Source of the DNA: Mallotus nudiflorus
Taxonomy: Eukaryota; Streptophyta; Magnoliopsida; Malpighiales; Euphorbiaceae
DNA: 64,000 nt
Assembly (NCBI GenBank): GCA_947683625.1
Contig: CANTUR010000009.1
Coordinates: 2,679,501-2,743,500 of the forward strand
Direction: 5' to 3'
Part shown: in pieces, positions 12,166 to 23,748 of the stretch
How the letters are laid out: every line of letters starts with the position of its first letter
Numbering within the stretch: the stretch's first letter is position 1
Notes under the pieces: model-generated
The model's input: only the letters and a program-made list of their open reading frames with translations
Told to the model about the DNA's origin: nothing
The model's database searches: none
Position numbers and translations under genes: made by a program

Positions 12166-12214
12166 TATGCTTTGCCTTTTACCGGTTCATTTTTCATTTC
12201 CCTTATCCCTTTCA

Positions 12215-13430
12215 TTGCTTATCGATTATGCTGCAGTCCATAATTGCTCGCGATTAGATGTAACTCTTTCATTGCTTACTGATGATATTGCAATCTATAA
12301 TTGCTCACGATTAGTTGTAACCCTTTCATTGCTTACTGATGATGTCGCAGTCTATAACTACTCGTGATTAGCTACAGCCCTTTTGTTGCTCACTAATGAT
12401 TTCAATCAACTGCAACCCTTTCATTGCTCGCTCTTGATGATGTTACAATCCATAATTTCTTGCAAGTTTGATTAGCTGTAATCCTTTTATTACTAGCCCT
12501 CGATGCTATAGTCCATAACTGTTCACAATTTAACTACAATCCTTTCATTGCTTCCCTTTGATGCTACAATCCATAATTTCTTATGATTAGTTGTAACCCT
12601 TTCATTGCTCACTGATGATGCTGCCATCCATAATTACTCACGATTAGCTGCAACCTTTTCATTACTCACTGATGATGTTGTAATCTATAATTACTCATGA
12701 TTAGCTACAACCCTTTCATCGCTTACTGATGATGTTGTAATCCATAATTGCTTGCGATTAGCTATAACCCTTACATTGCTCGCCTTTGATAATGTTGCAA
12801 TCCAAATTGCTCACAAATTGGCTATAACCCTTTTATTGCTCTTCGATGATGCTGCAATCCATAATTACTCGTGATTAGTTATAACCCTTTCATTGCTCAC
12901 TGATGATGCTGCAATACATAATTGCTCAAGATTAGTTACAACCCTTTCGTTGCTTACTGATGATGCTGTAATCCATAATTGCTCATGATTAGCTGCAACC
13001 CTTTTATTGCTTATTGATGATGTTGCAATCCATAATTGCTCACAATTAGCTGCAACCCTTTCATTGCTCATTGATAATGTTGCATTCATAACTACTCATA
13101 ATTAGCTACAACCCTTTCGTTGCTCACTGATGATGCTACAATCCATAATTCCTCGTGATTAGTTGCAACCCTTCCATTGCTCACCTTTAATAATGTTGCA
13201 GTCCACACTACTTATAAATTGGCTATAACCCTTCCATTACTCGTCGATGATGCTACAATCCATAATTACTCACGATTAGTTGTAACCCTTTCATTGCTCA
13301 CTGATGATGTTGCAATCCATAATTGCTCATGATTAGTTGTAACCCTTTCATTGCTCACTAATGATGCTATAATCCATAATTGCTCTCGATTAGCTGCAAA
13401 CCTTTCATTGCTTACTGATGATGCTTTGCT
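12215..13430. repeat. 57-bp satellite-like array, about 20 copies
   Basis: Head-to-tail units of about 57 bp share the cores CCATAATTGCTCACGATTAG and CAACCCTTTCATTGCTCACT plus GATGATGCTGCAAT. A few units are lengthened by a GCCTTTGATAATG insertion. Both strands are open for 70-100 codons in places only because 57 is a multiple of three, so no protein is inferred. Arrays of this type in the 3' untranslated region are known for Tat/Ogre elements and have been linked to satellite birth. Confidence 0.9.
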
Positions 13431-13854
13431 GACTGACTTTGAATTTTACTGTATTGACTAATTAGAATTTATATGTTGACTGTGTTAACCATCTCTACAA
13501 TTTAGGTGAACTTTCTTCTGGATTTACAATTCCTGCAGACTTTTTGAAGTTAGTTTCAATCATGATAAATGCATAAAATACCTTATAATATTAAAAATTT
13601 ATGAGAAAATTCATCACTTTTCATGAGATAGCATTTACTTAATGAATCTCACTATTTTTTATTTTTATAACTATCATTTATTTGCCATTTGCAAGGTCAT
13701 AGGCATCGTTAACTATTTTATGCTGAGAGCATATCTTTTACTAAGTGAAGAGCTTACTTTTGCACCTAATTTTAGGGAGAATTTACTAAATAAAACTTAT
13801 GAAAATTAAGCATAAAAATATCACATTCTGAGTATTAAAATAGTCTTTTAGTTA

Positions 13855-14215
13855 TTTTTGTGCTTTCTTTCCTTATTCGAGTATTCCCAGGCCTTTCTCA
13901 TATTACTCAGTGTGGATAATGTTGGAAAGATGCTTTGGATACTCATACTCTTATAGAGAATTGGAGTAAATAGAGCAATTTTTAGCATAGTCCTCTTTTT
14001 GTATTCCCCTACCTTTCTTGTATTACTTATCATGAATACCGCCACAGGTCTCATGTTGATACTCTTACTCATTTTCTAGTATTGGAGTAAATTATGCTTG
14101 CTTTTTTTCAATTCTCCTTTTAGTATTCTCCTACCTTTCTCATGTTACTTAGTATAGATACTATCAAGGGATTTGTACTCATACTCATTTTTAGCATTGG
14201 AGTAGATTATGTGCA
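13855..14215. repeat. Tandem repeat of about 121 bp, three copies
   Basis: Copies begin near 13876, 13997 and 14118 with variants of GTATTCTCCTACCTTTCTCA and each ends near TTAGTATTGGAGTAAATTATG. This is a third repeat type in the same untranslated region. Confidence 0.8.
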
Positions 14216-16406
14216 TATTTATCATTTAAAAGACTAAAATGATACTTTGAAATTCAAGCAATTTAAGCTTCATGTCCATAGATTTTGTTTTTCCATTTTC
14301 TTCCCCTTTTTTAGGTGCAAAGCAAGCATTAGATTGATTAGAGTTTACAAGCTCTCAGCATAAAACTATTAATTGCTCATCTGAATTCTGTGAGGCTAAT
14401 AAAAGAAAGCCACTATGATCAAAAGTCGTAAGATAAGCTTTTCGCACATAATCCCATGAAGTGGATGAATTTACTTTCAATTTGTGAATTTTATTATTGA
14501 TATTATAATTTATTACAGAATCTAAGAAAACAAAGTTCTGCTACTTCCCTTTATTATCTTGATGAGTGTTTGGCATTTGCTATCTAGCCCATTCTTATTG
14601 ATGTATCGATTCCTTTCCCCTTCTTCATTCTCTTTTATTTTTTCCTTTTGATTATGGTGATAATGTCTTTAATTGAAATTATGGCTTTAGGCTGCATTTG
14701 TATTTTCATCATTCCATTAATGCTATGGTAGAGGGTTTTATTCCTCTTCTTGATATATCCTGGAAAAAAGGTTCAAATGTTAGAGACCTTATTTCATAAT
14801 CAAATAATTTTTTAAAATGCATTCATTTTAAGTTTTGAATGCATTCTTCCCTTTTATAGGGTCGATGAATGTATTGCTGACATGTTGGACCTTCTTATCA
14901 CCATTTTTCATACCCTACATTGGACTGAATGTTATAGAGAGATATTCCAAATGATGCTCTAAATGAGACTATGAAGATGGATATTGAATCTGAGGTGCTT
15001 GAGTGTTTTATCCAGCCTCTTAAAGTTATCAGGATGATGCTTTTGCAGGTATCATTGTCGATCATATTCTCCCACTAGATGGACCCTTTAGACTCTTAAG
15101 GTTTAAAGTCCCATTGAGTATCAAGTTCACCTTGTTAGTGCTACCCTTTTCCTTTTAGATGCTTCACATGTGCACATTCTAACTACCTTTATGCACTTTT
15201 ACAACACTAATCCTAAATGTTTATAGCAAAGTGTTTACACAATCTTGCCTAGGCTCAAAGACTTTATTATGCAAAGCAAGTATTTCACAATAGATGTATG
15301 CAAGTGTATGCATGCTATGTATGACAACGCATGATCCTAATAGATCTCTTATTTGGAACAGAGTTATATTTATATCTTAGAGTATGAGAATGACGTGCCT
15401 CATTAATAACTTATAAGCTTGAGCATTGAATGCTTCACTATTGGTACTTCTGATGTTAGAGCTTCTGATACAGTTCATTGGACTGATGACCAGGCTAGCA
15501 AGTGAGGTCCATATTGTTACAATAAAGCTTGTGATTGACCAATGCATTATTGAACTTTTATTTATGTTACTGCTTTTATTGTATAATGATTGATGTATTA
15601 GCTCTTACACTTGTTTTTGCCCCGAGATCACCTGTACTAGCTTTTCTGCTTCAACATCCATCTTTAATTTTTAAATGTGGACTCAATTTGCCCCCAGAGC
15701 TGCATTTTTTCGCCAGTTCCATTTTGGATTCATTCATGTTATTCTAGTAGACTTTTTTTTCATTTTTATGTGTAAGAGACTGAGTTCATTCACTGCTATT
15801 GTTGATCCTTTGATTTACTATCCCTATTAGTTGTAATCTCATGCATAGAAGATATAGAGGAGTGGGTGAACTAACTGAAGCAATTTCTTGATGATGAAAT
15901 CAAGTGGACTTGCACTTTAAAGAACTTTTGAGCAGAATGTGAAGCTTAATGTTGATGCAATGATTGATGATAGTTATATGACAAGACTTGTAATGCAAGT
16001 TATTAAGCCACCTGAATTCTCAAGGTATAAGGGGGCACTAGGCTTAAAAGGAAAATTACAAAGGGGTGGCAAAAAAGAAAATATAACAAAAATAGTGATC
16101 TCATAGCTCTAATTTAGCTTTCATTATGTATTGTCTTTCCATTCAGATACTTATGCAGTATAATATAGATGAATATACGATATTTGAATAAAAATTTCAA
16201 ATTCAATTTTAATCATTCATTAAGGCAAAAATGAGAACATTCATTACATCACATGATACAACTCCTGTTATCAAACCAGTCCTAAAATTTTTCTTCTCTC
16301 TAATTTTTACCTTACTGTTCTTTATTCTTTTTCTCTCTTTATTTTTTTTCTTTTTTTCTTATATTTCTTTTCATTTTTCCTTAAATTTCCTATCTTTAAA
16401 AGTTAA
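14216..16406. other. Unassigned interior of the Tat-like element
   Basis: Pol would be expected between gag and the repeat arrays, but no RT, RNase H or integrase motif is readable on either strand. Isolated + strand open frames (for example 15535-15747 and 16231-16479) look like chance hydrophobic or pyrimidine-run translations. Confidence 0.5.
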
Positions 16407-17461
16407 TGTTGGGTTTCATGATGCAAACGCAGCGGAAAAATTAAAATTTTATCACGTTCCCAAGCCAGGATCCATGTAATTTGACTAATTGGTTAAATCT
16501 AAGGTTTTTAAAAATCTTACCAAAACGCAAAAGAGGCAAGATTCTCTGGAAGGATGAGAGGAGGTTCACACCGGTAACACCTTACCTCGAGCTTTTTGGC
16601 TTGGTTGTTCGGATCAAGACGTCTCCAAAAGGATGCGTCCTCTATAGGTATCCACACGAACAGCCCTTCACAAAATGAATTTGAGTGTGTGTACTAGCAA
16701 CCTCTTGACTGTCTCACAAATCAAGAACAAAAAGGAAAAACTCTGTCTTTGTTTTCTAAGAGAAAGAAAATGAATTTGGAGGCAAAAACAAGTGTGTGAA
16801 ACCCTAGAGAATATAACATATTTATAGACTCCAAGTTAGGGTTTCACTTACCAATAACCTTTTGGTAATTTTCCATTTATTATATTCTGATTTTGTTTAA
16901 AAACAAATCAAAAATAATATCTTATTTATTTATTTAAAATAACATTTATCTTAAATAAATAAACAAACAAATAAATAAATAAATAAAACACTTTAATTAT
17001 TTATTTCCACAGAGTTTATTTTGGGCTTATTAAACCCATATCCGTTTTGGGCTTGTTCTAAGTGTGACCCTGTAGGTTCACATAACATTGGCAGTGGCCC
17101 TAAATCTCTATTTAGGCCTACAAGTCATAAGTGGCCTCTAGAAAGACATTATGACTACCCAAGTCATGTGAAGTCAACAATCTGACATAACCTAATTACA
17201 GTGAATTTTATTGTCCCTTTATCACATGATATCTTAATTGAACATAAGGCATAGAATGTCATCCTTATATAGTTCAATATTATGACTTGATTCCAAGTAG
17301 ACTGAAAATGATAACTCTTTATCAATTCATTTCAGCATGGCCATGCATTTTCATTCAGTCTATCTCATGAAGGGGCCTTTAGATATCTTTCTCATATTAA
17401 TGAGGGATAAATTCCTTCTAAATCACTCACATTCCTCACATAACTAATTTTATATCCAACA
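16407..17461 (-). mobile_element. LTR inserted in the Tat-like element
   Basis: A 1055-bp segment bounded by TGTTGGGTTTCATG on the left and TATATCCAACA on the right, so TG/CA termini with TGTTGG/CCAACA inverted ends. The reverse strand carries a TATAAATA box near 16820, so its own orientation is -. It is the longer relative of 6901-7766. The adjoining 5-mers (GTTAA and ACATT) do not match and no PBS or polypurine tract abuts it, so its insertion history is unclear. Flanking sequence to about 18150 may belong to the same insertion. Confidence 0.65.
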
Positions 17462-18239
17462 ACATTCTTTTAATCATTCGGTTAAAGACAATGTTAGAAT
17501 GTGTTAAAACATAAAATAGCTATGTAGAAATCCATGATGATTTCAAGGTCAAAGGACCGAAATAAAATTACTGTGATAAGAAATACTTATGACAATAATC
17601 TATGTAGTATTCTCATAGTGGGTCAATCCAGTACATGATCTCTCATCATGTACTTATGAGTTGACTTAATATCTCATATTTATGATTAGTAAAACATAAC
17701 CATCAGTCAACATCATACTAGCCTTAATACTTTAATATTCATATAATGAATAAATGGCTAGGGATAATTTAGAATAGAACTCTTATTTTAATCTAAGGGT
17801 TTTACTATCAAGTCACATACTTGATGACCTTAGTAAGAATTAACCATTCATGTAATTATCATAAAATCAAATGATAATATAATACCTCTTTATTAATAAA
17901 ATAAGAAAGTCAATACATAATCACAAATGATTGACCTAGTGCATATCACTAATAGTTAGATCATGTGATATATGAAAGTTCTTTAAATTTGCATTTGTGT
18001 CCATGCTAAATGAATCTAATTAAATTAAATTTATGTCAAACATATAGATACTATCAATGTCACAGCACACAGTACCATTAGGATGACAATACATAAGTAA
18101 GCATGATCAGAATTTATATCATCAATCACTAAAACAAAATAAGTTTTAAAGAACTAAAATTTTATTCAAAAAAGACAATAAGAAAAATTATGTCCTATTC
18201 TAGATGCTAGGGATGCTTAGTCTCATAGTGGTTATCCTT
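17462..18239. other. AT-rich segment between LTR and gag
   Basis: No coding motif. It may be more of the inserted element or eroded gag-pol sequence. No repeat boundary could be fixed. Confidence 0.4.
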
Positions 18240-19843
18240 CAGGTGGCTAACGTAACAGTTATTCTTGTATCTTCTTGCTAACTATCTCCATGACTTCATC
18301 CTTTTGTACCTTAACTTTTCATTTTTCTTTGTTGTCTAGTAACTTCTCATCATCAAACTCATCACCTCATCCTGTGGCACAATCAACTCGAAGGGTATGT
18401 CAAAAGAAGGTGGTTTAGTAAAAAACACCTTATAGTCAAACTTGCCTGAAGGTTGACCTAATAAGTCTTCTGCTCTTTCTATATCTTTGGGGGCATTAGC
18501 AGATTTCTCATTGGTTTTAAGGTCTAGGTCCTTAAAGGAGCTTAGTACTTCTTCCTCACTAAGTCTTGAGTTAATCATCATGGTAGCTAGGGGTGGTACA
18601 TTTCGGTAGTTTGAGAAAGGATTATTTCTAGAGCTTGGGTTTTCAGGGCCTGTGATCTTTCTAGAGTCTATAAGGTTTTGGATTTCATGTTTGAGGTGGA
18701 TGCAGTTATCCATGGAGTGTTGGAGGTTTTGATGGAATTGGCAGTGCTTGTTTGGGTTATAGCCTAAAGTGTTTAGGTTTGGATTAGGTAAAGGTTAAAG
18801 TAAGCCCTTTTGCATTAAGCACTCTAGTACTTTTGACAAAGGTTGGTGAAAATTAGAGAATCTCCTTAGTTGTTGAACAACATGCACTTCCATAATCTGG
18901 CTAGTGCTTCCTTGCTATGTGCCCCCAATTGGTAGTTTATTGCTCCATTGTTTCTAGCAATTTTCTTTTTCTCACTTTCATTCTTCTCATCTTGTAACCC
19001 ATCATCATAAAGGTCTACAAACATCTTAGGATTCATCATTTGTAACCTCTCAACCAAGTTGGGTGACACATTTTGGACTATCATCCTAACTTGATCCTTT
19101 TTAGCCAGCTTATTTTTCATTAATCCTACCTTATTTATGAACCTAGTCAAAAAATCTGAAAATAATTCATTAGGCTTCTGCTTGGTCATTTCTAAATCCC
19201 TGATAGACACTTCAAGCCTAGTATTGTAGTCATACTATTTTAGAAAACTAGTACATAGTTCCCTCCAATCCGCTCGAATAGATTTCTCTAACCCATAATA
19301 CTAATTAACAGTCATACCCTTTAAGGATAGTACAAATAACTTGGTAGCTATAGACAAAGGAGCCTTTGTGGTACTCATAATAGTTATGTATTGACTAAGG
19401 TAGATCCTTAGATCTCTAATACTGTCAAACTTCTGCAGTTGTAGCATCTTGAACTTATTAAGCAACTTGTCCTCCTCAAATTGCATTACATCATCAAAGT
19501 CAAATGAGTATCCAATGCCCTGTCCTCTAATCAACTCCTCTATCTGGGATATCTTTTGAGCCAATGCTTTCATCTGTTTGGATTCCAACTCTTAAACTTG
19601 CTCAAGTGAGTTCCTTTTTACCTTTTTAACCATGTAACTCTCAACATCCTCCAATTTCATTTCCATAACAGGTACATACCTAGCAACATTTAAAGGTTGC
19701 CCCCTAGCATTGTCATTGTTACTAGGTGGTGCACCCATGACTGGTGGATTGGCCATAACTTGAGGTGCAGCAGTAGGTGGTGACATTAACCCAACTAAGG
19801 CTTGTCTTATTTCATCTTGCATCATTGCTCTCATTTCATCCAT
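18240..19843 (-). pseudogene. Tat-like Ty3/gypsy gag remnant
   Basis: Four broken frames on the - strand follow one another as one gag. The first (19843-19592) starts MDEMRAMMQDEIRQAL and is Pro-rich. The next (19588-19301) holds RIYLSQYITIMSTTKAPLSI and LSLKGMTVN. Then 19210-18866 has SIRDLEMTKQKPNELFSDFL, together forming the Retrotrans_gag core (capsid-like). Near 18750-18680 comes a Cys/His cluster, CQFHQNLQHSMDNCIHLKHE, of the type seen at the gag C-terminus in this lineage. The tail to 18336 is acidic and unassigned. Frameshifts and stops near 19590, 19300 and 18860 disable it. Confidence 0.85.
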
Positions 19844-20746
19844 TAAAGCTCCTTTAATGTCTTCTAGGGTCCAGTTTCCTTCTTATTGTTGTTCCATCAC
19901 TTCTGTTTAAGTTGGTCTAAATTCTAAATAAAGCAGGTTGATAGGACTCTTTTCCAAACAGTAAAGGATCTCTTTAGCTGTTAATTTTGGACTCAACTTA
20001 GTTCTCACTAATCTGCCACTACTCTATTTCCAAACACAAGAAGACCCAAATGAATCAATGATGGTTGTAAAAGAAAGTGTTAGTATGATGCATGAAATGC
20101 ATGTATGTATAATGCATGTGCTATGCAATAAGTAATAAGTAACAAGTAACAATCAAGTGTACGATATCCTTCCAACCTTATTCCTCCTACACACATATTC
20201 AATGGTGAGTCTCTTTTCCTAGGATTTATGGTTTTAGCCTTAATATCAATAGGGGATATCAAGAACTGACATGCCTATCATATCTCTCAAAGCATTAAAG
20301 CATAGAAATAGTATTTCTAGGTGTAAAAGCATAGCCCAATCTTTATTAGTCCTGATGGGTTTCTAAATTATGGGCTTGGGCCTTTATAGATAGAAATACC
20401 TCATGGCAACATTCATAAGCAATTTTGGATAATCCTAAAGGAAATAACTAGGCCATTATATGTGGTTAAGTTCGGTGGAAAATGTCAAGGTTCCTTGAGC
20501 AAGATGCCCTCCTTTAAGACTTGAGTTACAGGCCAAGGTCAGAGGGGCCCGACATCCTTTGCAAACTCGAGAGAAGACTACCCCCCTTTAGGACTTAGGT
20601 TACAGACTCTGGTCATATAAGCCCATCCCATGAAGCTAGTGAAATCATGGAACCATAAACCAATGCCATCGGTTAATAGCAACATGCAGAATGAATGCAA
20701 GAATAAAATAATTCTAAAGAACATAAGTAAAATCAGTATCTCTTAT
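19844..20746 (-). other. Leader region between PBS and gag
   Basis: About 0.9 kb of probable 5' untranslated sequence of the Tat-like element. No protein motif is present. It contains a short direct repetition of GGCCAAGGTCAGAGG/GACTCTGGTCATA-like words near 20520-20610. Confidence 0.5.
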
Positions 20747-20764
20747 CCCTAGTGGAGTCGCCAC
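20747..20764 (-). other. Primer-binding site
   Basis: Reverse complement GTGGCGACTCCACTAGGG directly follows the end of the right LTR. The TGGCGACTC start is a familiar Tat-lineage primer site. I do not assign the tRNA. Confidence 0.7.
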
Positions 20765-22867
20765 TATAGACGGCGGGGTTTAGTGTGCATCCAAGATTTT
20801 AGCAACCACGACACTATTTGAGCTCAAGGCTCTAGAGAACACACTAACCACTGTCACAAAGACATGGCATGGAGATGAGGAGTCGCCACCCAGGGTAATA
20901 ACTAGGACAAATCGAAAAGGTGGTACTCGATTCCCTAAAAGAAAGCTAGCACCACAACTAGGAGATTCTGAATACAGAATACCAACTTTTTTTAGTCTCA
21001 TGTTCTTTTAGAATTACTTTATGAATTACAATATTATCCTCTATTTACATGCAATTTCATATAAACCCTTATTCTAGCAACTAACTCCAAGGCAAACTAG
21101 TCATGAAAAATACAAGTAAATAATGCATTCATCACAATCCCTAGGTTAGTTTAATCTATATTGATTTTAATTAAATGAGCTAAATCTACATATTTTAATT
21201 TACAAGTGAGCCTAAAGACTAATGAGTTTAATCCTTATTTAATTTTAATTTAAGTGAACCTAAGTCTGTTTATTTTAATTCTAAAAATGAGCCTAAATCT
21301 ACAAATTATGAAGTGTTTAATTTAGTAGGCCTAATTCTACATGCTTTAATTCTAGAATGATCTTAAATCTACAAATTATGGAAAATACTTAAATTAAATG
21401 GGCTAAGTCTAAATTAATTAAATTAAATTAAGTGGGCCTATGTCTAATTAACTAAATGGGCCTAGGTTATCTCTACCCTAAATCTAATTAATTATGGGCT
21501 TAAAGATACATTTTAATTAATTAAACCTAAAAAAACCTAAATTTAAATGAGTTAAAGCCTAATGTAGGCCTAGAGCCCAAAACACATAAAAATAAATAAA
21601 AAAGCCAAAAAAACATCAAAACATTAAAATAGTCAAATAAGACATCAAACAGTCAATTAATTTATTTCTTCTAAAAATCCCTAATTTTTATTAACATGCA
21701 ACCTAAATTAATCTATTTCCTCCATTGATTTTAATAAATTGCCCAATTAAAACCCTAATTTTACTAACCAATTCATTAAAATAAACATACAACCACACAT
21801 ATAATTTTACTATTCCCACTATTGGGGTTATTATAATAATCTATTGAGAATAAAAAGAAAAATAATTAATACAAACCCAAAAATATAAATAAAATAAAGC
21901 AATAAAATTTTAAAAAAAATAAAAACCTTAGAAACTATATCTCTACAAGGTCTTATTTATAGCATTCCATGGACTTCTCATGAATTTAGTCCTCCAAACA
22001 TTATCATCATGTATTTTCCTCCATAATCACCATAAAAAGAAACAAAAATTATGATTAGTGAATAAATTATAAAGAAATTTGAATAAAATCAAAAAGAAAA
22101 ATAAAATAAAAGAAGAATATAGAGAAGATGATGCTTATGGATGTTTTTAATGGAGTGCTCCTCAGATTTTGTAAGATCACCATTCTTAATAAGTCTTCAA
22201 ATATTATTCTTTTACTCCTCCAAAAGCCTTCAATTAATAAAAAAGCAAAGAAAATTTTGCATAGAGAATACTCTTTTTTTTTTAAAAAAAAATCAATAAA
22301 AGAAAAGCTATGTATAGAATGTTAATGCCAAAAATCCTCCACCAAAATAAAAATCCTCCTCTCCCTTAGGAGTCAAACCCGTCCTTTTATAGCAAAATAA
22401 CACAAAAACCCTAGTTCATGTGTCTGCAGAGTTTCAATCCTAAAAGGACTCTATTTTCTTAAAAACCATATAAATATCAAAACAATTTTAAGAAAAATCC
22501 TTCGACCAATCAAGATATTAAAAAAACATTTTTATTTTCTAAAAAATCCAAAAATCAAACGAAACGGGTCTAATTCCGACCAGAATTGTGTAATTCCAAT
22601 CAAAATTATAAAATTTTAATTTTTGTGTAAATCTGATCAGAATTATAAAATTTTTTAACTTTTAATTACGAAAAACCCTTGAAAGAATTTAAACTTTTCA
22701 ATTATGTCCTTAAAAATTATTGCAATTTAGTCCTTGAAAACATTAAATTCTTTCTTTGAAAAATACAATAAGACCTTTAAAGTTTCAAAACTCAAGCAAT
22801 GAAGACCTATTTAACACTTTTATTATTAAAGTCCTTTGTTACATTCATAACTCATTATCCCGAAATT
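20765..22867 (-). repeat. 5' LTR of the Tat-like element
   Basis: Partner of 9645-11713. It starts TATAGACGGCGGGGTTTAG (the terminal TG has mutated to TA) and matches to about AACTCATTATCCCGAAATT at 22867, after which LINE sequence resumes. Differences from the other LTR are scattered substitutions and small indels, suggesting an old insertion. Confidence 0.85.
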
Positions 22868-23535
22868 AGGTTTCTTTGGGAAGAGCTTTGCCATTTGACA
22901 TTTATTTGTGATCATAGCTGGTTTATTATAGGGGACTTTAATGCTTGTCTCAGTGGTCATGAGAAAACAAGTCATCCTTCCTTCTATATTCATATCCTGT
23001 AGAGATTTTGCTTCTATAATGGATGATTGTTGTTTAACTAGTTTGGATATGTGGGGCTCTTTTTATACTTGGAAAAATGGTCATTATGGTCATACGAGAG
23101 TTGAAGGGAGACTAGTTAGAGTACATTGTACTCAGAATTGCTTTAATTATTAGTCTTTTGTTCATTGTATGGCTTTAGCTTGATATTGTTCATATCATAA
23201 TCCTCTTTTATTGAAATGTGTGGATGCTACTACTGGTCCTTCTCTCTTTTGATTTAAGTCTATATGGCTCACTCATAGAAATTTTAATTCCTTTGGAGAG
23301 AAGAATGGAACAAGGTTCGAGTGTATGGGTCCAATATTTGACATCTTATGGTGAAACTTAAGCATCTTTGCCAAGTTTTTCGTTCTTGGAATTTTAATGT
23401 TTTTGGAGTTGTGCATCAAAATATTGATAATGCTTCCATTGCTCTCTCTAATCTGCAGACTCGTATTTCCAATGAAGGTCTTTCTGAGGACCTTCATAGA
23501 TAAGAACTAGATCTCCATAAGGCTTCAGATGACTA
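22868..23535 (+). pseudogene. L1 LINE ORF2 endonuclease, C-terminal piece
   Basis: Resumes as RFLWEELCHLTFICDHSW, then FIIGDFNACLSGHEK (the GDFN and E-K motifs of the L1 endonuclease), then LTSLDMWGSFYTWKNG and a degenerate RLDRV. It continues through the linker ahead of the RT and stops at the target site GACTA (23531-23535), where a solo LTR is inserted. Scattered stops show it is inactive. Confidence 0.9.
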
Positions 23536-23716
23536 TGTAATAACTCGAGTTTTTAAATTATTTTATTTTAAAATAGAATATGCAGTGTTAATAAATTTTA
23601 AAGATAAATTTGATTATTTATCGATTGATGAGTTTTATTATCATTATTTTATATTAATTAGGGTTTCGATATAAATATTTATTTTAAGACTAGTATTTGG
23701 ATAATTTATTTGTGTA

Positions 23717-23748
<32 letters not shown>

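Larger units (their letters stand above)
9645..22867 (-). mobile_element. Tat/Ogre-like Ty3/gypsy retrotransposon, degenerate
   Basis: Two direct repeats of about 2.1 kb (9645-11713 and 20765-22867) bracket a 9-kb interior. Gag is on the - strand, so the right repeat is the 5' LTR. Immediately inside it the - strand reads GTGGCGACTCCACTAGGGAT, a primer-binding site of the TGGCGACTC type familiar from plant Tat-lineage elements. Order along the - strand is 5' LTR, PBS, about 0.9 kb leader, gag (19843 to about 18240), an inserted LTR, roughly 2 kb unassigned, three tandem-repeat arrays, 3' LTR. No reverse transcriptase, RNase H or integrase is recognisable, so it is a deleted or non-autonomous copy. 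It interrupts an L1 LINE. The right boundary is fixed only to a few bases and no clean target duplication was found. Confidence 0.85.

Noticed and set aside
12062..13089. Open frames of 74-101 codons on both strands within the 57-bp array
   Set aside because: The period is a multiple of three, so a stop-free frame simply repeats. The translation is a low-complexity 19-residue repeat with no family resemblance.
12215..13430. CRISPR-like array
   Set aside because: Units are contiguous with no unique spacers, in a plant retrotransposon. It is a tandem satellite-type repeat.
16407..17461. A clean solo LTR with target duplication
   Set aside because: Termini look right, but the flanking 5-mers GTTAA and ACATT do not match, so only a lower-confidence LTR call is made.
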